25,334 nt of DNA, taken from NCBI GenBank assembly GCA_041558415.1, contig JBFFEY010000042.1, positions 1 through 25,334 of the forward strand, written 5' to 3'. Of this stretch, positions 1 to 5,802 are shown piece after piece. Under the pieces are notes generated by a model, which was given only the letters and a program-made list of their open reading frames with translations, was not told the DNA's origin and did no database searches. The position numbers and the translations under genes are program-made. The DNA comes from SG8-39 sp041558415. GTDB taxonomy: Bacteria > Pseudomonadota > Gammaproteobacteria > Burkholderiales > SG8-39. The first letter of the stretch is position 1; every line of letters starts with the position of its first letter.

Positions 1-223
1 CGACACGGGCATCGGCATCCCCGCCGACAAGATCGACACGCTGTTCACCGAGTTCAAGCAGACCGACGCGACGATCGCCTCCGAGTACGGCGGCACCGGC
101 CTCGGGCTGGCGATCACCCGGCAGTTCATCGAGATGCACGGCGGGTCGATCCGGGTCGAGAGCACGCCGGGCGAAGGCTCGAGCTTCATCTTCGAGATTC
201 CACTGCGGACGCCAGCGCCATGA
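1..223 (+). CDS. Sensor histidine kinase, C-terminal fragment (ATP-binding domain)
   Basis: Only the end of the gene is inside the window; the frame begins at base 2 and stops with TGA at 221-223. About 73 residues remain, covering the distal half of a HATPase_c domain. The G1 box DTGIGIP is at the very start, an F-box-like FTEFKQTD follows, and the G2 box GGTGLGLAI comes next, ending in the usual beta strands (GSIRVESTPGEGSSFIFEIPL). This is the ATP-binding half of a two-component kinase, which phosphorylates a histidine and passes the phosphate to a receiver. The stop overlaps the start of the next gene (ATGA, 220-223), so the two are translationally coupled and probably partners. The sensor, dimerisation and any extra domains lie upstream and cannot be seen. 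Confidence 0.93.
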   Translation, partial: DTGIGIPADKIDTLFTEFKQTDATIASEYGGTGLGLAITRQFIEMHGGSIRVESTPGEGSSFIFEIPLRTPAP

Positions 224-594
224 GCGGCAAGACCATCCTGTACGTCGAGGACAACGAGGCGAACCGCAAGATCGTGCGCCAGCTCCTGAAGAACACGAGC
301 TACCGGCTGATCGAGGCCTACGACGGCGAGGAGGGCGTGGCCACGGCGCTCGAGCAAAAGCCCGACCTCGTGCTCATGGACATCCAGCTGCCGAAGATCT
401 CGGGCATGGAGGCGATCCGGCGCATCCGGGCCGATGCCGCGATGGCGCACACGCCGATCATCGCGATCACCTCGTTCGCGCTCTCGGGCGATGACCAGAA
501 GGCCAGAGAGGCCGGCGCCACCGCCTACCTCGCCAAGCCCTACAGCCCGCGCGACCTGCTGGCGCTGATCCGAAGCACCGTCCCGGAGGGCTAA
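220..594 (+). CDS. Single-domain response regulator (CheY/DivK-like receiver)
   Basis: A 124-residue protein that is one receiver domain and nothing else. Acidic pocket E10/D11, phospho-acceptor D54 (in LVLMDIQLP), switch T84/S85 (IIAITSFA) and the conserved lysine K106 (AKPYSP) are all present. The start is fixed by the ATGA overlap with the upstream kinase gene. With no DNA-binding or enzyme domain, its output must be a protein interaction or a phosphorelay step, as known for DivK and CheY types; the MDIQLPxxSGMEAIRxIR text is typical of DivK-like receivers that sit after hybrid kinases. The specific target is unknown. Confidence 0.93.
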   Translation: MSGKTILYVEDNEANRKIVRQLLKNTSYRLIEAYDGEEGVATALEQKPDLVLMDIQLPKISGMEAIRRIRADAAMAHTPIIAITSFALSGDDQKAREAGATAYLAKPYSPRDLLALIRSTVPEG

Positions 595-645
595 GGACCT
601 CGGCACCTCCTCCGGGGGCCTCGGCGACCCGCATCGGGGATGACC

Positions 646-754
646 GGTGATGGCCGGCAGGGGCCGGCGCTGACGGAGTCCTACCGACCCGAAGCGGTCC
701 TTCGCGCCAGCCAAATCAGCCCTGCCGCTGAGCGTCCACTTTGAGGAAATCAGA
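646..754. repeat. Dispersed repeat block A, copy 1
   Basis: A stretch of about 109 bp that recurs in the same orientation at 3694-3805. Shared landmarks in order: ATGGCCGG, CGACCCGRAGCGG, a CAGCC-AAA-CAGCC cluster, GCCGCYG, GTCCRCTT and GGAAATCAGA at the right edge. The copies differ by scattered substitutions and small indels, so they are old or part of a larger degenerate family. No convincing ORF covers the block. Block B follows after about 32 bp. Confidence 0.7.
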
Positions 755-786
755 ACGGCTCCTAGCGATAGAAAATTCCTTTGTTT

Positions 787-857
787 CTGTGCCGCGAAAC
801 GCGCGTGGTTGCGGCGTGTTTCGGGTCGATGAACGGTGCTCGTGGCAATGATCGATC
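787..857. repeat. Dispersed repeat block B, copy 1
   Basis: About 70 bp matching 4689-4760; the first 28 bases (beginning CTGTGCCGCGAAACGCGCG) differ at one position, and similarity then declines. Read on the minus strand both copies encode the same short string PQPRAFRGT, which explains why several open frames overlap here; I regard those frames as by-products of the repeat. In this copy block B lies directly next to block A. Confidence 0.7.
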
Positions 858-901
858 CGAGTAGCGGCCACGAGCGCCGCACGCAAGGCACCTTGTGGCA
901 A

Positions 902-1183
902 TCAGTGCAGGAACTTGTCGGTGCCGAACTGGGTTCCGCCCGCCTGCACCGTCGAGCGGCGAAAGAGTTTCCGCACGAACGTCGTGATGCCGATCAACTG
1001 TAGCGGGTCGTCGTAGACGAACTGCTCGGCGCGGTAGACGCTGAGCAGGCCCGGAGAGCGCCCGCGCATCGATCGAGAACCCAGGATTTGATTGACCGCG
1101 TCTATCCATGCCTGTATAACGATCTGGCAGGACTCTCAAGCAGTGAAGTGGCTGGTCCGCTCCGGCGTTCGCGCTGCGCTCAT
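902..1183 (-). pseudogene. Unrecognised short ORF interrupted by one in-frame TGA
   Basis: On the minus strand an ATG at 1183-1181 opens a frame that reads 15 residues (ending SHFTA), meets TGA at 1138-1136, then continues in the same frame to a TGA at 904-902. The distal part reads like real protein: it contains IVIQAWIDAVNQIL, GLLSVYRAEQFVYDDP, LQLIGITTFVRKLF and ends FGTDKFLH. An AGGGAA-like stretch lies upstream of the ATG. The most economical reading is a small gene, or the tail of a bigger one, disabled by a nonsense change; a restart at the ATG at 1069-1067 would give 55 residues. I do not recognise the family. The region also holds the leader of the cold-shock remnant on the opposite strand, so the two overlap head to head. 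Confidence 0.4.
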
Positions 1184-1212
1184 CAGGTAGTTCCCTTCCC
1201 TGACGTTTCCGC

Positions 1213-1231
1213 AGGGCCTTTCTTAGGCCCT
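1213..1231 (+). promoter_or_regulatory. Leader hairpin upstream of the cold-shock remnant
   Basis: A perfect 7-bp inverted repeat, AGGGCCT and AGGCCCT, with a TTCTT loop. It sits about 25 bp before the cold-shock homology. Cold-shock mRNAs commonly have structured 5' leaders, so this is plausibly a surviving leader element. No T-run follows, which argues against a terminator. Confidence 0.35.
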
Positions 1232-1256
1232 CATTGCAACCATCTAGGAACAGAGC

Positions 1257-1451
1257 ACAGGTACCGAGAAATGGTTCAACGACGCCAAGGGCTTCGGCTT
1301 CATCACCCCCGATGGCGGCAGCAAGGACCTGTCTGTGCACTTTTCGGCGATCCAGCGCAGCGGTTTCAAGACGCTCTGCGAGCACCAGCAAGTGCAGTGC
1401 GAGACCGCCGATGGTCCCAGGGGGCAGCAGGCCGTCAACATGCGACCGGCG
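1257..1451 (+). pseudogene. Cold-shock protein (CspA family) remnant without start codon
   Basis: The frame 1257-1451 reads as a cold-shock domain: TGTEKWFNDAKGFGFITPD, then KDLSVHFSAIQRSGFKTL, ending GPRGQQAVNMRPA. RNP-1 (KGFGFITP) is intact and RNP-2 is near-normal (LSVHF where VFVHF is usual). The family binds single-stranded nucleic acid and acts as an RNA chaperone. Two defects are visible. No ATG, GTG, TTG or CTG lies between the in-frame TAG at 1245-1247 and the WF motif; an AGGAAC stretch sits where a ribosome site would be, as if the start codon had been deleted. The normal stop after RPA is also absent, so the frame runs on to 1712. Val to Glu in GTVKWF is a further change. The terminator behind it is intact. 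Most likely a recently decayed paralogue. Confidence 0.75.
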
Positions 1452-1477
1452 GATCGAGTCGACTGCGGATCGAAACG

Positions 1478-1504
1478 AAAGCCCGGCCCGCCGGGCTTTT
1501 TTGT
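1478..1504 (+). terminator. Rho-independent terminator of the cold-shock remnant
   Basis: AAAGCCCGG pairs with CCGGGCTTT around a CCCG loop, followed by a T-rich tail (TTTTTTGTTT). This is a textbook intrinsic terminator on the plus strand, about 25 bp after the expected end of the cold-shock reading frame. Confidence 0.85.
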
Positions 1505-1529
1505 TTCTCCGTCATCTGAGGTAGCGAGC

Positions 1530-1712
1530 ATGCAGAAATTTCAGCGAGGCCGTGTCAGTCTTTGGACGCTCGAGAAAATCGAGTCATTAAGCACGATCGA
1601 GGTGCGCCAGCTGCAGGCCAATGCGCTGCGGCTGCGGGAAACCGAGATCGCCGCGCTCTGCGACAAGGTGCTCGGCGCGCGCCCACGTGGCCGCGTCGCG
1701 ACGAAGCACTGA
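1530..1712 (+). CDS. Small hypothetical protein, 60 residues
   Basis: ATG at 1530, preceded at 1518-1522 by GAGGT with 7-nt spacing, a good ribosome site that decides this start. The frame is the same as that of the cold-shock remnant upstream and is open through the terminator, so a longer call beginning at the GTG at 1335 would be an artefact. The product begins MQKFQRGRVSLWTLEKIESL and is predicted helical with a basic tail (RPRGRVATKH). No membrane segment or signal peptide. I do not recognise the family. The next small ORF starts 20 nt downstream, so the two may be cotranscribed. Confidence 0.5.
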   Translation: MQKFQRGRVSLWTLEKIESLSTIEVRQLQANALRLRETEIAALCDKVLGARPRGRVATKH

Positions 1713-1732
1713 TCCCGACGAGCGCCGACTGG

Positions 1733-1972
1733 ATGAGCAAGAGCGCACTTTGGCGGCGTCAAGAGCAGGAGCTGGTCGAGCGCTGGAACGCGGCCATGGA
1801 ACGCTACCGCGTGGTTCATGAACAGCTCTCCGCGCGCGAACGGGAACTCGGCGGGTGCGCGCCCGACGACGAGCTTCTACGCAAGGCCGACGCCGCTCGC
1901 GCCGAGATTGCTGCGCTGCGGCGCCAAGTCGCGCGCTTGAAGCGCGAGTTCATGTCGGGGACTCGGTACTAG
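1733..1972 (+). CDS. Small coiled-coil hypothetical protein, 79 residues
   Basis: From ATG at 1733 the frame encodes a highly charged helical protein (MSKSALWRRQEQELVERW..., later ADAARAEIAALRRQVARLKREF) with heptad-like spacing of leucine and alanine, suggesting a coiled coil across most of its length. The open frame extends upstream to 1562 but there overlaps the preceding ORF and has no plausible ribosome site. No enzyme motif is seen and no family is recognised. Position 20 nt after the previous small ORF suggests a two-gene unit. Confidence 0.45.
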   Translation: MSKSALWRRQEQELVERWNAAMERYRVVHEQLSARERELGGCAPDDELLRKADAARAEIAALRRQVARLKREFMSGTRY

Positions 1973-2057
1973 CGCCGGGTACGCTCGGGCGCGACGCCGC
2001 ACTCGATGTTCCCTGATTCGCGAACGGCCGGCGTGCTCGAGGCCCCAGGAAAAGTGC

Positions 2058-2294
2058 ATGCGGCGTGAACAGTGTGGGCCGTACCTGATCGTGGCCAGTG
2101 CCTGCCGCCTGCCTGATCTCAGGTGGCAGCCACGGCTGACGATCACCAAGCTCGCGAACCCAGTGACGCTGTCCAAGAGTCAGGCCTTTCCCGGACTGTC
2201 GCCGCTGTTCGACAGCTCGAAGGCGGCGACTCTGTACGCGCTCGAGCTCGGCAGGGCGCTGGCCCGCGAGCGGTCGTCCAGGCTGAGGGTCTGA
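2058..2294 (+). CDS. Small hypothetical protein, 78 residues
   Basis: ATG at 2058 with AGGA at 2047-2050 (7-nt spacing). The product has a non-repetitive protein-like composition: GPYLIVASACRLPDLRWQPR, then ITKLANPVTLSKSQ, and FPGLSPLFDSSKAATLYALE near the end. The pattern of beta strands (YLIVASACR, WQPRLTI) followed by a helix (SSKAATLYALELGRAL) looks like a small compact alpha/beta domain. I cannot name a family. It lies in a stretch of small ORFs behind the cold-shock remnant, all on the plus strand. Confidence 0.5.
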   Translation: MRREQCGPYLIVASACRLPDLRWQPRLTITKLANPVTLSKSQAFPGLSPLFDSSKAATLYALELGRALARERSSRLRV

Positions 2295-2378
2295 AAACCA
2301 TACCCCGCCGTCGGTGCGGCCAGACCGCGGCGGGCACCTCATCGTCCCGCGGGCTGGAACAGGATATAGGGTGATCGA

Positions 2379-2624
2379 ATGGATTACATCTGGATCGTCG
2401 TCGTTTCCCTCGCCGTCGGGCTGTTCGGCAATCGCTACGTCGCGGGCGCCGGCCACAGCGTGACCGTCGACGCGGCGTACGCCGTAGCGGGCGGGCTGTT
2501 CGCCGCTTTTCTTTTTCGCACGACCGTCATCTCGAACGAAGTCGGCTTGTCCGGAGCGCTCGTGTTCGCCGGAATCGGCGCCGGGCTGCTGCTACTCGCA
2601 CGCCGCAGCTTCGGCCAGATCTGA
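2379..2624 (+). CDS. Small inner-membrane protein, possibly GlsB/YeaQ-like
   Basis: 81 residues with three likely membrane segments: about 3-17 (YIWIVVVSLAVGLFG), 30-46 (DAAYAVAGGLFAAFLF) and 57-74 (LSGALVFAGIGAGLLLLA), ending in a short basic tail. GGGTGA lies close before the ATG. Length, glycine-rich helices and topology resemble the GlsB/YeaQ/YmgE ('transglycosylase-associated') family, which is induced by stress in several bacteria but whose biochemical role is unsettled. The match is by general pattern rather than a diagnostic motif, so the family name is tentative. Confidence 0.6.
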   Translation: MDYIWIVVVSLAVGLFGNRYVAGAGHSVTVDAAYAVAGGLFAAFLFRTTVISNEVGLSGALVFAGIGAGLLLLARRSFGQI

Positions 2625-2829
2625 GCGGGGCTTCGATGCATGAGCGCTTCCGCGCGTGCACCGCATGTACAGCATGGTCAGCCGCGGTAGCAGCCAGAAT
2701 GTGGCCATGCTCGAAATGCTCCAGCGGAGCGTTACGCCAATCGGGGTGGCGCGTGTCTCGCCCGAAATAGCGCCAAAGCGGTCGTTGATTGAAGGCGACA
2801 CGCGACCCGGCTGTAACGTTCGCTTGCGG

Positions 2830-3630
2830 TCAACGCGTGCCTTCCTTGTAGGTGAGCCAAGCGATGATCGCGTCGATATCGCTGTCGCTCAGCATCTCCG
2901 GCGTGAAGGCCGGCATCTTGCGCTCGGGCCAGGAGCGCACGCTCTCCGGATCGCGCAGCAGTTTCTTGAGCGCGGCCGGCTGGAAATAGGCTACCGGATT
3001 CATCGGCGTGCCGAGATCGGGTCCCTGTGTGCCCTCCCCGGCGCCGCGGAAGCGATGGCAGGCGAAGCACACCTCGACGAAGCGCTCGAGGCCTCGCCGC
3101 GCCGGCGCATCGGTTGCCAGGTCGGCGGCGACGGCAAGCTGCGGCCAGCGCTTGATCGGACTGTCGGTCAGCTTGAGCGCGGCGAGGCGATAGACCCAAT
3201 ACTCGCTGCTCGGTCTCTGGCCGTCGCGATAGACGAGATAGAACGGGCCAATCCCCTCGCGGCGACCGCCCTTGGAGAGTTTCGGCCACGGCTTGGCGGG
3301 ATCCTCGACGGCAAGGAACGCCGCCGGCGAGAGCAGCACGCGGGCCGGGATGGCAACCGAGAAATCGTCGACTGCGCGCGCCTGCACGTAGCCGTCCGGA
3401 CCGATGCCCGCTTTCTGTAGCAACATGGCCGTCGGCACGGCGCGGTAGTTCATGGCGCGGTTGAAAACAGGATCGTGCGTGATGGTCACGTCGGTCACCT
3501 GCGGGCTGGCGCTGAGTTCGGCGGCCGTGAAGCTCTGCGCGCCGCTCGGTCCGGTCACGCTGAGGCTGTGCTGCGCCCGGGCGACACCGGCGACCAGCAA
3601 TAGCGACAGAAGCAGGAGAAACCGACGCAT
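2830..3630 (-). CDS. Exported protein with C-terminal cytochrome c domain
   Basis: 266 residues. Residues 1-19 are a classic Sec signal peptide (MRRFLLLLSLLLVAGVARA) with AQ at the cleavage site. Residues about 22-160 resemble the molybdopterin-binding fold of sulfite-oxidase-like proteins (SLSVTGPSGAQSFTAAEL... YRAVPTAMLLQKAGI... YWVYRLAAL), without a visible cofactor cysteine. Residues about 175-266 form a class I cytochrome c domain: heme site CFACH at 188-192 and a probable axial methionine M239 (RKMPAF). It should act in the periplasm in electron transfer, possibly coupled to an oxidoreductase partner not found nearby. The start has AGGAGG only about one base before the ATG, which is unusually close. 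It stands alone on this strand; block A of the dispersed repeat begins about 60 bp upstream of its start. Confidence 0.82.
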   Translation of the reverse strand: MRRFLLLLSLLLVAGVARAQHSLSVTGPSGAQSFTAAELSASPQVTDVTITHDPVFNRAMNYRAVPTAMLLQKAGIGPDGYVQARAVDDFSVAIPARVLLSPAAFLAVEDPAKPWPKLSKGGRREGIGPFYLVYRDGQRPSSEYWVYRLAALKLTDSPIKRWPQLAVAADLATDAPARRGLERFVEVCFACHRFRGAGEGTQGPDLGTPMNPVAYFQPAALKKLLRDPESVRSWPERKMPAFTPEMLSDSDIDAIIAWLTYKEGTR

Positions 3631-3693
3631 GCCTCCTATGCTACACCGTCATTCTCACAGAAGACCCTGCGCGCAACGACAGCCTGCAGGGCG

Positions 3694-3805
3694 GGTTATG
3701 GCCGGTAGGCGCCCGCGCGGGACGGCCTAAACCGACCCGGAGCGGCCGGTCGCCCCAGCCCAAACAGCCCCGCCGCCGCCGAACGTCCGCTTCGGGGAAA
3801 TCAGA
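3694..3805. repeat. Dispersed repeat block A, copy 2
   Basis: About 112 bp in direct orientation relative to 646-754. Shared landmarks: TATGGCCGG against GATGGCCGG at the left, CCGACCCGGAGCGG against CCGACCCGAAGCGG, CAGCCCAAACAGCCC against CAGCCAAATCAGCCC, and GGAAATCAGA at the right edge. Block B of this copy is not adjacent but about 880 bp downstream, beyond the hydroxylase gene. Confidence 0.7.
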
Positions 3806-3969
3806 TGCGACCGGGTCATCGATAAAGATGAAAAATCGGCGAAAACCTGCGAACAAGTCTTCACTCCTGCACAACATCATTTGTCGTTCAATCACCGGCT
3901 CAGCAAGGACAGGTTCGAAAAGCCTTCGAAGAAATCATCCCTCAGGCCAAATCCTTACGTTGGCCTAAC

Positions 3970-3998
3970 TTGACCTGCTCACCGGCGCTCTCTACACT
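3970..3998 (+). promoter_or_regulatory. Sigma-70-type promoter, probably giving a leaderless mRNA
   Basis: TTGACC (3970-3975), a 17-bp spacer, and TACACT (3993-3998): both hexamers are close to consensus with ideal spacing. The start codon of the hydroxylase is at 4007, so transcription should begin at or within a base or two of the ATG, and no ribosome site is visible. The dyad 3944-3966 abuts the -35 box and could be an operator. Confidence 0.65.
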
Positions 3999-4006
3999 GG
4001 TCTGTC

Positions 4007-4615
4007 ATGAATGACTGGATTTTTTGGGCAGTTGGTGGTTTTCTTTTTGCTGAAGTGGCCGGGTACTTTATTCATCGGCTTTTGCACGCGGACAAGGTGC
4101 GGATCCTGAGCCGCAACCACATGATCCACCACCTTCTGATCTACGGCCCAAAACGCCTTCGCTCCGAAAAGTACATCTCCCCCACAGCAGGGGACAACTC
4201 GCGCTTTGGAATTTATGGTTTCGGCCTCGAGTGGATCATTCCTGTCGTTTCGATGGCGGCGATCACCCTTGGGGTTCTTCATCTGATCGGCGTCGACTGG
4301 ATCTCGCGCCTGATCTTCATTGGTGCCGGTCTGCTCTGGGGTTACTTCATGTTTGGTGTCGTTCACGATGCCATGCATTTGAAAAACACGATCTTCGAAA
4401 AGAACCGTTTTCTCCGTCCGTGGTTTCGATACGTCCGCAGGCTTCATGACCTTCACCATCTCAAAATCAACGAACAGGGACTGATGGACAAGAACTTCGG
4501 CATTTGCTTTTTCTTTATGGACCGGATCTTCGGAACCCTCAGCAAATCGACCACCCGGCTCAACAAAGACAATCTGAAGGCTGCCCTCGATCGCTACTCA
4601 TTTATCAGGGGCTAA
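4007..4615 (+). CDS. Fatty acid hydroxylase / sterol desaturase superfamily membrane protein
   Basis: 202 residues with hydrophobic segments near 5-22, 73-95 and 100-120. The histidine boxes of the non-heme di-iron hydroxylase superfamily are all present: HRLLH (23-27), HMIHH (38-42), HDAMH (120-124) and HDLHH (147-151). These enzymes use two irons and O2 to hydroxylate or desaturate lipids, sterols or carotenoids at the membrane; length and spacing also fit the carotenoid-hydroxylase branch, so the substrate is open. Base composition is unlike its neighbours: three 60-base rows counted by hand gave 45-52% GC against about 70% in a row of the acyl-CoA synthetase. It is flanked by separated halves of the A/B repeat. 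Both facts suggest lateral acquisition. The start is supported by the promoter ending 8 bp before it; there is no Shine-Dalgarno sequence. Confidence 0.88.
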   Translation: MNDWIFWAVGGFLFAEVAGYFIHRLLHADKVRILSRNHMIHHLLIYGPKRLRSEKYISPTAGDNSRFGIYGFGLEWIIPVVSMAAITLGVLHLIGVDWISRLIFIGAGLLWGYFMFGVVHDAMHLKNTIFEKNRFLRPWFRYVRRLHDLHHLKINEQGLMDKNFGICFFFMDRIFGTLSKSTTRLNKDNLKAALDRYSFIRG

Positions 4616-4688
4616 GCTCGAAAACGCCCCTGCAATCCCTGCAGGCTTGCAGCCGATTGGGGAAGCCTCAGCAAAGGATAGGAAATCG

Positions 4689-4760
4689 CTGTGCCGCGAA
4701 ACGCGCGCGGTTGCGGTCTGTTCGGCCTCGGTGAGCGGTGCTTGTGGCTGGGATTGATCG
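4689..4760. repeat. Dispersed repeat block B, copy 2
   Basis: Direct-orientation copy of 787-857, beginning CTGTGCCGCGAAACGCGCG. A short AT-rich run just before it (GGATAGGAAAT) resembles the run before copy 1 (GCGATAGAAAAT), and a related run (CGATAAAGATGAAAAAT) follows block A copy 2. Confidence 0.7.
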
Positions 4761-4807
4761 TGGCCGCGGCTGCGAGCCCGGCGCGCTCGCTGCCTGAGGG
4801 CAAATAA

Positions 4808-4825
4808 GCCGGGAAAGTTCCCGGC
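4808..4825. terminator. Hairpin, possible weak terminator
   Basis: GCCGGGAA and TTCCCGGC form an almost loopless perfect dyad (in practice a 7-bp stem with a 4-nt loop), flanked by AAATAA and CATTT. The T-run (CTTTTTG) begins about 12 nt after the stem rather than directly, which weakens the terminator reading. Confidence 0.35.
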
Positions 4826-4921
4826 CATTTCCGACTCTTTTTGCCCTCCCTACCCGGGGCCGCCGCCCGGTGCGAATCTGGCAGAAAACAATAACGCTTT
4901 TCCCGGACCAAGTCACTGACA

Positions 4922-5002
4922 GGAAATGGCTTTTTTGACTCCCTGTGGTTCACGGAGATCGATCGGAAATTGCTTTTTTGACGCTCCGCGGTCCAGGGAA
5001 AG
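4922..5002. repeat. Imperfect tandem duplication, unit about 43 bp
   Basis: GGAAATGGCTTTTTTGAC at 4922-4939 recurs as GGAAATTGCTTTTTTGAC at 4965-4982 (one mismatch in 18). The next 21 bases match at about two thirds of positions. Purpose unknown; the T6 tracts are phased about 43 bp apart, roughly four helical turns. Confidence 0.6.
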
Positions 5003-5033
5003 GACAGGAGATCCCTTCGCCCCTGTGCCACCC

Positions 5034-5795
5034 CTACCAGTGCAACGTCAACCCCGCGAGCAGCCCGCGATCGAGCGCCGGCCCGCTCGCGCCGTGCCGG
5101 TAGCCAAAGTCGAGGTCGAGGTACTTCCGCGGCGTCCAGATCGCGCCGAGGATGACGTAGTCGAGTGGCGTTCTGCCGCTGCGCACGGGGTTCGTGTCGC
5201 GGCTGAGATCGGCCACCAGCTTCAGCGATTCAACGAGCTGCCAGGTCGAAGCGACCGAGACGTGCCATAGCGAGGTCTTCAGGTCGACGACGTTGTCGTA
5301 ATAGCGGTAGCCGACGTGCGAGTGGATCGCGAGCGGCCCGGGCTCGTAGGAGCCGATCAGCAGCGCGCCCCAGGTGACGCGCCCGGCGCCGAGAAATTTT
5401 TTCTCGTCGCCGGTCGGCAGCGTGATGCCCGGCTTGAAGCCGAGGCTCAGCGCGCCGCGCTCGAAAAAGCGCCACTTCAGGTCGAGCGAGACGTCGCTGA
5501 TGCCGTCCAACAGCGTGCGCCGCTCATCCTCGTTTTCCCGGACGCGCAGATAGGGCAGCCCGAACTGCAGATCGGCCGGCTCGGCGAGGCCGTAGCTGAA
5601 CACGGCGCCGGCCTGCAGGCCGCGCACCTGGGTGCCGGCGAGCCGGTCGCGAAAGGCATCCAGCGTCAGTTCGAGCTGCGCATGACCGCGCCCCTGCGTG
5701 CCGGTGTCCTCGGTGAGCAGCGGGTGTGCCGCCTGCGCGCTGGCGCCGCATACGCCGGCGAGCAACAGAATTCCGAACCTCAGCGCACGCGGCAC
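5034..5795 (-). CDS. Outer-membrane beta-barrel, MetA-pathway/phenol-degradation transporter type
   Basis: 253 residues. Residues 1-22 are a signal peptide (LRFGILLLAGVCGASAQAAH). The mature part has alternating amphipathic strands and short acidic turns typical of small barrels (AQLELTLDAF, AGAVFSYGLAEPADLQFGLPYL, LSLGFKPGITLPTGDEKKF, IHSHVGYRYY, YLDLDFGYRHG) and ends in the aromatic residue HW expected for BAM recognition. The GITLPTG and DLQFGLPY text is characteristic of the 'putative MetA-pathway of phenol degradation' family. It probably moves hydrophobic or small organic molecules across the outer membrane. It is the last gene of the operon; its GTG start is 7 nt after the cytochrome stop, with GGAG inside the cytochrome's last codons, so translation is coupled. 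Confidence 0.78.
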   Translation of the reverse strand: MPRALRFGILLLAGVCGASAQAAHPLLTEDTGTQGRGHAQLELTLDAFRDRLAGTQVRGLQAGAVFSYGLAEPADLQFGLPYLRVRENEDERRTLLDGISDVSLDLKWRFFERGALSLGFKPGITLPTGDEKKFLGAGRVTWGALLIGSYEPGPLAIHSHVGYRYYDNVVDLKTSLWHVSVASTWQLVESLKLVADLSRDTNPVRSGRTPLDYVILGAIWTPRKYLDLDFGYRHGASGPALDRGLLAGLTLHW

Positions 5796-5802
5796 AGGCG
5801 CA

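Larger units (their letters stand above)
3631..4006. other. Intergenic region with repeat A, AT-rich junction, dyad and promoter
   Basis: No gene is supported here. The left part carries dispersed repeat A (copy 2). From about 3810 the sequence becomes noticeably richer in A and T, matching the following hydroxylase gene rather than the surroundings. A perfect inverted repeat AGGCCAA (3944-3950) and TTGGCCT (3960-3966), 9 bp apart, lies immediately before a strong sigma-70-type promoter. Confidence 0.7.
4616..5033. other. Intergenic region with repeat B, a hairpin and a short tandem repeat
   Basis: No gene is supported. It contains block B copy 2, a perfect inverted repeat GCCGGGAA (4808-4815) and TTCCCGGC (4818-4825), and a two-copy imperfect tandem repeat (4922-5002). 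The hairpin is followed, after about 12 bases, by CTTTTTGCCC, so it could be a weak plus-strand terminator for the hydroxylase. Overlapping minus-strand frames here are by-products of the repeat. Confidence 0.6.

Noticed and set aside
1136..1138. In-frame TGA as a selenocysteine codon
   Set aside because: No selenoprotein family is recognised, no convincing SECIS-like hairpin directly follows, and no selenocysteine machinery is seen. A nonsense mutation is simpler.
716..1391. Minus-strand frames 716-901 and 762-1391 as genes
   Set aside because: Their ends are the translated block B repeat (PQPRAFRGT and its shifted reading) and the rest is arginine-rich; the better-looking frame in this area is the one ending at 902.
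1335..1712. A 125-residue protein from GTG 1335 joining cold-shock sequence to the small ORF
   Set aside because: It begins in the middle of the cold-shock domain and reads through an intrinsic terminator; the small ORF has its own ribosome site at 1518-1522.
2766..2790. A third copy of repeat block A (CCAAAGCGGTCGTTG resembles CCGAAGCGGTCCTTCG)
   Set aside because: Only about 15 bases resemble block A and the other landmarks are absent; could be chance or a very worn fragment.
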